Assembly (NCBI GenBank): GCA_030668345.1
Contig: DAOUUD010000028.1
Location: forward strand, 1-13,117
Reading direction: 5' to 3'
From: Candidatus Cloacimonadota bacterium
GTDB lineage: Bacteria; Cloacimonadota; Cloacimonadia; Cloacimonadales; TCS61
DNA: 13,117 bases
Of the stretch, positions 8,347 to 13,117 are shown one piece after another. The translations under genes were made by a program, and so were the position numbers. Every line of letters starts with the position of its first letter. The first letter of the stretch is position 1. The notes under the pieces were generated by a model that was given only the letters and a program-made list of their open reading frames with translations, was not told the origin of the DNA and did not search any database.

Positions 8347-8949
8347 ATAAGCAAAAAAGAGAATAAGAAACCGATATTTACTATAATTATTCTTACTTTG
8401 ATTCTTGTAATTATAATAGTTTTAGTTATCGGTTTTCAGAAGATCTCACATACTAAAAAGGAACTTCAAAAAAGTATAGTACCAACGGAACAAGAAGAGA
8501 TTACTAAGATTAATATCAACAATGCTGATGTTGAAAACTTAAGGAAACTTCCGGGTATTGGGCAAACAAAAGCACAAGCGATTATTGATTACAGGGAAAG
8601 TGTTGGAGAGTTTAAATCATTGAAAGAATTGACTGAAGTTAAGGGTATTGGTGAAAAAACTTTAGAAAAGATGCTTCCCTTCTTAGAAACGATAGGAGAT
8701 TCGACGGAAATAATTGCTTCCATTGATTCTGGTAGCCTGAAAGAGGTTTCTGGAAAAATTAATATCAATACCGCATCTCTATCTGAATTAATTTTATTAC
8801 CAGGTATCGGTGAAAAAAGAGCACAACAAATAATTAGATATAGAGAGAAAGCAGGCGGTTTTGAAAATGAAGAAGATATTATGAAAGTAAAAGGGATTGG
8901 AGAAGGCATATTCACAAAGATCAAGGATACAATAGAAATTTCTGACTAG
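8347..8949 (+). CDS. ComEA-like membrane protein with two helix-hairpin-helix domains; apparent ATA start
   Basis: A membrane-anchored protein with two copies of the ComEA-type helix-hairpin-helix (HhH) domain, which binds DNA without sequence preference. I place the start at ATA 8347, six bases after a perfect AGGAGG, because it gives a lysine-rich N-terminus (SKKENKK) and a complete membrane helix (about 12-30). The first standard start in frame is TTG 8398, inside that helix and with no ribosome site. With the ATA start the protein has 200 residues. HhH unit 1 is about 55-113 (ININNADVENLRKLPGIG ... VKGIGEKTLEKML) and unit 2 about 137-197 (ININTASLSELILLPGIG ... VKGIGEGIFTKI), clearly an internal duplication. 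Classical ComEA has one HhH domain after a linker and works in DNA uptake. No other competence gene is nearby, so a role in uptake is only a possibility. No terminator follows it. Confidence 0.85.
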   Translation: MSKKENKKPIFTIIILTLILVIIIVLVIGFQKISHTKKELQKSIVPTEQEEITKININNADVENLRKLPGIGQTKAQAIIDYRESVGEFKSLKELTEVKGIGEKTLEKMLPFLETIGDSTEIIASIDSGSLKEVSGKININTASLSELILLPGIGEKRAQQIIRYREKAGGFENEEDIMKVKGIGEGIFTKIKDTIEISD

Positions 8950-9035
8950 TACTAATTTAATTTGCATCATTTCACAGTTGACTTAAATTTAAAAAATTAG
9001 AAAATAAATTATAAAAAAATATGGAGAGAAAAAGA

Positions 9036-9710
9036 ATGAAAAAAATCATGATTTTAGTTTTACTTTCAGTATTTACCTTTGCCTTTGCAGAAAGCATATC
9101 ATTTGAAAGTTCAGCAGGAAGCATGAAGATAACCATTGACGGTTCATCTTCGGGTAATGTCCAATCTTCTACTATATTAGAAGAAATAGCCGCCAGGTTG
9201 GAAAAACTTGAAAGCAAATATGTTCCGAAATTGAATAAACTCGATAAGAATAAAGCAGCGAAATTGATCGATGAGATCTATGAACTATTAGCTTCATTAC
9301 CAGAAGATGTTTCTGTATCTGTTCGATCTACCACGAGCACACCCTCCAGCCAGATACAAAGTGCAAATGTAAGTATTTCAATCGATGTTAATGAACCTGT
9401 AATTGAAGAAGAAATAACTTTCAACAACGCTATGAGCGAATCTGAATTTAAACAACTACTTTCAAACGTAGAGAACGAAAGCTTTGCCGATGACCAGACT
9501 TCTGTTGTACGTATTGCAGCAAATAGTAAATACTTCACCATTGATCAGCTTGTCAGGTTGTTAGAGTTATTTTCTTTTTCAGATGATAAGATCAATATCG
9601 TCCGCCTTGTTTATCCAAAGATAGTCGATAAAGATAACTCTCATAATCTTCTGGGAGCCTTCACCTATTCCGACGATAAGAAAGAGGTTGAACAGATAAT
9701 AAATAAATAG
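9036..9710 (+). CDS. Exported DUF4476-domain protein
   Basis: A secreted or periplasmic protein of 224 residues with unknown biochemical function. The ATG at 9036 is preferred over the in-frame ATG at 9021: GGAG (9023-9026) is correctly placed for it, and it gives a clean signal peptide (MKKIMILVLLSVFTFAFA, cleavage before ESIS). The mature N-terminus (about 19-40) is serine-rich. A charged helical stretch follows (about 47-87), then a serine/threonine-rich segment (about 93-118). Residues 133-223 match the DUF4476 pattern: FKQLLSNVENESFADD, YFTIDQLVRLLELFSFSDDK, then VYPKIVDKDNSHNLLGAFTYS. This domain is frequent in Bacteroidetes exported proteins. A TTGACT at 8978 could be a -35 box, but the -10 is unclear in the A-rich leader. 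A strong terminator directly follows the gene. Confidence 0.85.
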   Translation: MKKIMILVLLSVFTFAFAESISFESSAGSMKITIDGSSSGNVQSSTILEEIAARLEKLESKYVPKLNKLDKNKAAKLIDEIYELLASLPEDVSVSVRSTTSTPSSQIQSANVSISIDVNEPVIEEEITFNNAMSESEFKQLLSNVENESFADDQTSVVRIAANSKYFTIDQLVRLLELFSFSDDKINIVRLVYPKIVDKDNSHNLLGAFTYSDDKKEVEQIINK

Positions 9711-9715
9711 AAATT

Positions 9716-9745
9716 AAAAGCGTTCTCAAACTGGACGCTTTTTTT
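9716..9745 (+). terminator. Rho-independent terminator after the DUF4476 gene
   Basis: Six bases past the stop codon, arms AAAAGCGTTC (9716-9725) and GGACGCTTTT (9733-9742) pair over ten positions with one T-G wobble around a seven-base loop. Seven T residues run from 9739 to 9745. The A-rich left arm means it might also act weakly on the other strand, but no minus-strand gene ends here. Confidence 0.9.
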
Positions 9746-9814
9746 AATTTATTCTTTACTCAAATATTAAAATTTTATTCGTTGTTTTCGTTAACGCGAA
9801 AGAAGGAGAATTCA

Positions 9815-11710
9815 ATGCATTTTTGCAAAGCAGATCTTTCTATTGAAAAATTAAAAGAGATCCAAAAACAGGCAGATCAAGCTCGTGGAGCAATTCTCAA
9901 AATGACCACTCTTGCAGGTTCAGGACATCCTGGAGGATCGATGTCGACTATCGATTTCTTATTAATGTTACTACATATGACAAAAATCGATCCTCAAAAT
10001 CCGAAATGGGAAAAAAGAGACAGGATAATTATCAGTCATGGACACGTCTCCCCTGCCATGTATTCTGCTTTAGGTCTGATGGGATTCTTTAACCTGGATG
10101 ATGCAATTTCTCAATTTAGATTAGCTGGAAGCATTTATGAAGGACATGTGGAACCCGCTGTACCCGGCATCGAATGGGCTTCAGGAAACCTGGGACAAGG
10201 GCTTTCTGCCGGTTGCGGATTTGCACTTGCAAGCAAGCTGAAAAAAATTCATAATCACACCTTCGTTCTAATGGGAGATGGAGAACAGCAAAAAGGACAA
10301 TTAAGCGAGGCACGTCGATTTGCGATAAAATACAGACTGAAAAACATAACCGCATTTGTAGATTACAATAAGCTTCAAATATGTGGAAGAACTGAGAAGA
10401 TCATGCCCCAGGATATATTGGAAAATTACATCTCTGACGGTTGGGGAGTGATAGAGATCGATGGACATAACCTGGTAGAAATACGTGATGCAATTGTCGA
10501 TGCTGTTTGCCATGATAAATCCACATTGATACTGGCTCATACAGTTATGGGAAAAGGTGTTTCCTTTATGGAAAATAAAGAAAAATATCATGGCTCAGCA
10601 ATTTCAGAAGATCAACTGGAAAAAGCATTAAAAGAACTGGGATTGGAAAATGACCTCGATAAATATAAAGAACTTCGCAGAAAATTCAAAACATCTTCAC
10701 AAACCTATGATAAAGTTAATGTAGATTTTAAAATGAAGACAGGCGATCCGATAGTTTATGAAGATACCACGGACAACCGTTCTGCCTGGGGAAATGCCAT
10801 AGCTGATATTGCTTCAATAAATGATAATGCACCGATAGCTGTTTTCGATTGTGACCTGCAGGGAAGCGTGAAAACAACAAAGTTTGAATCGGTCCTGCCG
10901 CAGAATTTCTTTCAGGGCGGCATAATGGAACATAACACGGCTGTTGTTGCAGGAGCAATGTCCAAAGAGGGTTTCCAGGTTTTCTTCGCTGATTTCGGTG
11001 TTTTCGGCGTTGATGAAACTTTTAACCAACACAGGCTGAATGATATTAACAAGACGAACCTGAAAGTTATCACTACTCACGTGGGACTCGATGTAGGTGA
11101 AGATGGCAAAACCCATCAGTGCATCGATTATCTGGGTGTGATGAAAAACCTTTATCATTTCAAAACCATCATTCCGGCAGACCCGAATCAAACTGACCAG
11201 GTTATAAGACACATTATCCAGAAATATGGTAATTTCCTGATTCCAATGGGAAGATCAAATCTGGAAATAATTAAAGACAAAAAAGGAAATATCTTCTTCG
11301 ATAAAGATTATAATTTCAAATATGGAAAAGCCGACCTGCTGCGGGATGGGAAAGATTGTGCTTTATTTGTAATGGGAACACTCACCGGTAAAGCTGTAGA
11401 AATTGCTGAGAAATTACTTGGGGAGAATATATATATTCAGGTTTGGAATGTTTCCTGTCCGAACGACATTGATGAAGATGCTTTGAAAAAAGCTGCTCAA
11501 ACAGGCACAATCTTTACTTATGAAGATCACAATATTAACACGGGTCTGGGAAACAGTATTGCCGATAAAATGATGCAGATGGGGCTTTACTGCAAATTCC
11601 ATAAATTCGGCGTAGAAGACTATAGTTTTTCCGGTAAAAGTTCCGACCTGTTCCAATTTTATGGACTGGATGTAAACTCCATGGTGGAGAATATAAAAGG
11701 TATTTTATAA
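9815..11710 (+). CDS. tkt: Transketolase
   Basis: A thiamine-diphosphate enzyme that moves two-carbon units between sugar phosphates in the non-oxidative pentose phosphate pathway. The ATG at 9815 has an AAGGAG site; an upstream in-frame TTG (9782) lacks support. The product is 631 residues, close to the usual 620-670. All three domains are present. The ThDP-binding domain has GSGHPGG (35-41), SHGHVSP and the GDGE...N motif (155-158 with N185). The pyrimidine domain has catalytic glutamate E372 in GIMEHN and VGEDGKTHQ (427-435). The C-terminal domain has EDHNINTGLG (570-579). GDGEQQKGQLSEA, VDYNKLQICG and EDHNINTGLG look more like the split two-subunit transketolases of archaea and some bacteria than like E. 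coli TktA. It appears monocistronic, with a terminator before it and a repeat-bearing spacer after it. Confidence 0.92.
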   Translation: MHFCKADLSIEKLKEIQKQADQARGAILKMTTLAGSGHPGGSMSTIDFLLMLLHMTKIDPQNPKWEKRDRIIISHGHVSPAMYSALGLMGFFNLDDAISQFRLAGSIYEGHVEPAVPGIEWASGNLGQGLSAGCGFALASKLKKIHNHTFVLMGDGEQQKGQLSEARRFAIKYRLKNITAFVDYNKLQICGRTEKIMPQDILENYISDGWGVIEIDGHNLVEIRDAIVDAVCHDKSTLILAHTVMGKGVSFMENKEKYHGSAISEDQLEKALKELGLENDLDKYKELRRKFKTSSQTYDKVNVDFKMKTGDPIVYEDTTDNRSAWGNAIADIASINDNAPIAVFDCDLQGSVKTTKFESVLPQNFFQGGIMEHNTAVVAGAMSKEGFQVFFADFGVFGVDETFNQHRLNDINKTNLKVITTHVGLDVGEDGKTHQCIDYLGVMKNLYHFKTIIPADPNQTDQVIRHIIQKYGNFLIPMGRSNLEIIKDKKGNIFFDKDYNFKYGKADLLRDGKDCALFVMGTLTGKAVEIAEKLLGENIYIQVWNVSCPNDIDEDALKKAAQTGTIFTYEDHNINTGLGNSIADKMMQMGLYCKFHKFGVEDYSFSGKSSDLFQFYGLDVNSMVENIKGIL

Positions 11711-11914
11711 AAAAAAATTTATTCCTTATTCCTTGTTAACATGCTCATAACTTTATTACTTGTTCCCATGCTCCTGCGTGGGAACACTTGAAGTTTGCAA
11801 TGCAGAAGCGCAGGAACGAGAACAGCATTCTAAAAAACCAAATAATTTGACATCAAATGATAATAAATTCTCTCTGACAAGTGGATGCAGATATAAAAAT
11901 TTAAGGAGAGAATT
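11711..11914. other. 204-base spacer between transketolase and the TerB-like gene
   Basis: This non-coding stretch starts with a ten-A run overlapping the transketolase stop, carries the REP-like element described separately, and then has TTGACA (11847-11852) and TATAAA (11892-11897). These two boxes are too far apart to form a normal promoter. An AAGGAG ribosome site just before 11915 serves the TerB-like gene. No U-tract terminator for transketolase was found. A short open frame running across the spacer looks like chance. Confidence 0.6.
11759..11830. repeat. REP-like palindromic element
   Basis: The first half is a strong hairpin: arms TGTTCCCATGC (11761-11771) and GCGTGGGAACA (11776-11786) pair over 11 positions with one wobble around loop TCCT. 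The second half is bounded by AATGC (11799-11803) and GCATT (11825-11829). Its inner CGCAGGAACGAGAACAG is an imperfect reverse complement of the element's own left end, so the whole unit can fold back on itself. The GTTCCCA...CTCC...TGGGAAC layout resembles small dispersed palindromic repeats found between genes in many bacteria. Only one copy is in this window, so its repetitive nature is inferred. Confidence 0.6.
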
Positions 11915-12505
11915 ATGGCAAGATGGTCCAAACAAATTGGTAATATTCTGCAGTTATCTTCTTCCCAAACCACAGATGCGCAATTCATGGAATCTTTTAA
12001 CAAAATAAGAAATTACCTTCCAAAAACCGAACAGGAGAAAAAGGAATTTGATGAATTTTCACTGGTAACAAGTAGTATGGCATTACTCATTCACATTGCC
12101 AAAGCAGATAATGTACTGAAGGGTGAAGAACATGAACGGATCATTTCAGATCTTATTTTCCAATTGGAACAGCGACCTTACGAATATGGTGATCTTTCCG
12201 AAAAATTCGGAAAATATGAGCGGGAAATCATCACTAATATGTTCGAAAAACTGCTGAAAGACTACGAAAGTGGTCAGATCGATCTGGATGAGATCATCCG
12301 CATCATCTGCATGGTTTATCAGAATAACCCCGATAAACGTAACTATCTTATGCGCCTTTGTTTCTATGTAGCACTTTCCGATTTTGATTATGATCAAGCT
12401 GAACAGGATGTTATTAAGGACATTGCTACCAAACTTAATATACTAAACGAAGAAATGCAGAAGATCGAACAAGAAGTACGGGATGAAATCATTAATATAA
12501 AGTAA
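11915..12505 (+). CDS. TerB-like domain protein
   Basis: A 196-residue, mostly helical, acidic cytoplasmic protein that resembles the TerB/DjlA-N fold (tellurite resistance TerB superfamily). The key sign is two repeats of the fold's acidic motif: SMALLIHIAKADNVLKGEEHERI (54-76) and YVALSDFDYDQAEQDVIKDIATKLNI (151-176). Each has a helix ending in A.AD/A.SD, an acidic loop, and a Glu-led second helix. TerB-type domains bind metal or act as interaction modules in envelope-stress systems, but the role here is unknown. The N-terminus (ARWSKQIGNILQL) is amphipathic with no signal peptide. The ATG has an AAGGAG site six bases upstream. A small membrane lipoprotein gene follows 15 bases later and is probably co-transcribed. 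No tellurite-resistance genes are nearby. Confidence 0.7.
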   Translation: MARWSKQIGNILQLSSSQTTDAQFMESFNKIRNYLPKTEQEKKEFDEFSLVTSSMALLIHIAKADNVLKGEEHERIISDLIFQLEQRPYEYGDLSEKFGKYEREIITNMFEKLLKDYESGQIDLDEIIRIICMVYQNNPDKRNYLMRLCFYVALSDFDYDQAEQDVIKDIATKLNILNEEMQKIEQEVRDEIINIK

Positions 12506-12520
12506 AAAAAGGAATAATTT

Positions 12521-12802
12521 ATGAAGAAAATCATATTTTTTCTACTGATCATGATTTTTCTTTTTGGCTGCATCCCGGGAGACGGTAAACATACTATAAT
12601 AAAACCTGCCGGATTTTTCTGGGGAATCTGGCATGGCTGGATAGCACCGATCTCTCTTATTGTGCAGATCTTTAATTATGACATTAGGGTTTATGAGCGT
12701 AACAATAGTGGTTGGTGGTACGATTTTGGATTTTACATTGCCATACTGGGTGGTTTTGGAGGACTTTCGTTAACCAGAAAAAGAAAGAAATCAAAGAAGT
12801 AA
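12521..12802 (+). CDS. Small membrane lipoprotein, uncharacterised
   Basis: A 93-residue envelope protein of unknown function. MKKIIFFLLIMIFLFGC is a lipoprotein-type signal peptide with modified cysteine C17; the phenylalanine at -2 of the lipobox is somewhat unusual. The mature part has a tryptophan-rich hydrophobic segment, PAGFFWGIWHGWIAPISLIV (29-48), then NNSGWWYDFGFY (61-72), a glycine-rich second hydrophobic segment (70-84), and a very basic tail (RKRKKSKK). I recognise the PAGFFWG.WHG...P / GWWYDFGF pattern as recurring in small hypothetical proteins of many bacteria, but no function is known to me. An AAAAGGA site precedes the ATG, and the gene lies 15 bases after the TerB-like gene, suggesting co-translation. 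The next gene is 170 bases away. Confidence 0.75.
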   Translation: MKKIIFFLLIMIFLFGCIPGDGKHTIIKPAGFFWGIWHGWIAPISLIVQIFNYDIRVYERNNSGWWYDFGFYIAILGGFGGLSLTRKRKKSKK

Positions 12803-12913
12803 GAAGCATACCAACCCTAAAGAGACGGAGAATATAATTATTTTTAGCATTATATTTCAAAAGCACATATAAATAAAGAGAGCAATGAAATAAGGTATAT
12901 CCCTGAAAAAGAA

Positions 12914-12937
12914 TTGACATAATTTGCAAATTATAAG
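12914..12937 (+). promoter_or_regulatory. Candidate promoter/operator with 16-base palindrome
   Basis: TTGACA (12914-12919) is directly joined to the perfect palindrome ATAATTTGCAAATTAT (12919-12934), which runs into TATAAG (12932-12937). The TTGACA to TATAAG spacing is only 12 bases, too short for a normal sigma-70-type promoter. This may instead be a repressor site lying on the -35 box of the following gene. In AT-rich DNA a palindrome this long can occur by chance, so the assignment is tentative. Confidence 0.3.
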
Positions 12938-12972
12938 AAAAGATTTTCAGTAAATAAATATTAGGAGGAAAA

Positions 12973-13117
12973 ATGAGAAAAATTTCATTAGTAATATTAA
13001 TTATGTATGTCATCCTTGCTACTTTGCAAGCAGGTATTCTATCTGCAGAAACAATTGCAGTTCTTCCCTTTCATTCTATGGGTATAGATGAAATTTCCAT
13101 TCAAACTGCTGAAAGTA
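12973..13117 (+). CDS. Exported protein, CsgG/TolB-like N-terminus (3' end outside window)
   Basis: The first 48 codons of a gene cut by the right edge. The ATG follows a perfect AGGAGG (12963-12968). The N-terminus is a signal peptide (MRKISLVILIMYVILATLQ...), probably cleaved near ILSA/ETIA. The mature start ETIAVLPFHSMGID resembles the opening beta strand of CsgG-like outer-membrane assembly proteins and of TolB-N or LpoB-like lipoproteins, where K.IAVLPF.N.G begins the alpha/beta domain. No lipobox cysteine is visible. Export is well supported; the family is a guess from a short motif. A 170-base spacer with a palindrome separates it from the lipoprotein gene. Confidence 0.65.
   Translation, partial: MRKISLVILIMYVILATLQAGILSAETIAVLPFHSMGIDEISIQTAES

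Noticed and set aside
11760..12008. Open reading frame across the transketolase-TerB spacer
   Set aside because: It runs through the palindromic repeat and into the TerB-like gene in another frame, with no ribosome site and no protein-like composition.
11915..12505. Tellurite resistance operon
   Set aside because: Only a TerB-like fold is suggested; no terA, terC, terD or terZ-type genes are present in the window.
12831..12856. Eight-base inverted repeat AATATAAT / ATTATATT with a ten-base loop after the lipoprotein gene
   Set aside because: The stem is made only of A-T pairs, no T tract follows it, and such repeats are expected in DNA this AT-rich; I do not call it a terminator.

Overview
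The window is AT-rich bacterial chromosome made mostly of housekeeping genes. Several features point to the Fibrobacteres-Chlorobi-Bacteroidetes neighbourhood, most likely a Cloacimonadota-like lineage. SecA is 1044 residues, with extra segments near the N-terminus and in the preprotein-binding domain, as in Bacteroidetes SecA. There is an exported DUF4476 protein, low GC, and clear Shine-Dalgarno sites. This placement is inferred from protein character; no ribosomal RNA is present to confirm it.

Left edge (2-991, +): the 3' part of a membrane diguanylate cyclase, with a probable signal peptide tail, TPR-like helices, one membrane helix and an active-type GGDEF domain. It converges on a minus-strand block. 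That block (1109-8202, -) reads, in transcription order, secA, smg/DUF494, topA, and a FtsX/MacB-type ABC permease. smg to topA is almost gapless and topA to the permease has no gap, so these four are probably one operon joining protein export, DNA topology and an envelope permease.

From 8203 rightwards everything is on the + strand. The divergent spacer is followed by a ComEA-like membrane protein with two helix-hairpin-helix domains. It has a textbook Shine-Dalgarno placed in front of an ATA codon rather than ATG. Next come an exported DUF4476 protein closed by a clear intrinsic terminator (9716-9745), a full-length transketolase (9815-11710), and a 204-base spacer carrying a REP-like palindromic element. 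After these lie a TerB-like cytoplasmic protein paired with a tiny membrane lipoprotein, and the start of an exported protein resembling CsgG/TolB-type proteins, cut by the right edge.

I saw no tRNA or rRNA gene, CRISPR array, insertion sequence, prophage or recognised defence system. The points most worth a second look are the apparent ATA start of the ComEA-like gene, the REP-like element, the orphan ABC permease at the end of the secA-topA operon, and the TerB-like/lipoprotein pair. Nothing here clearly amounts to a new multi-gene system.
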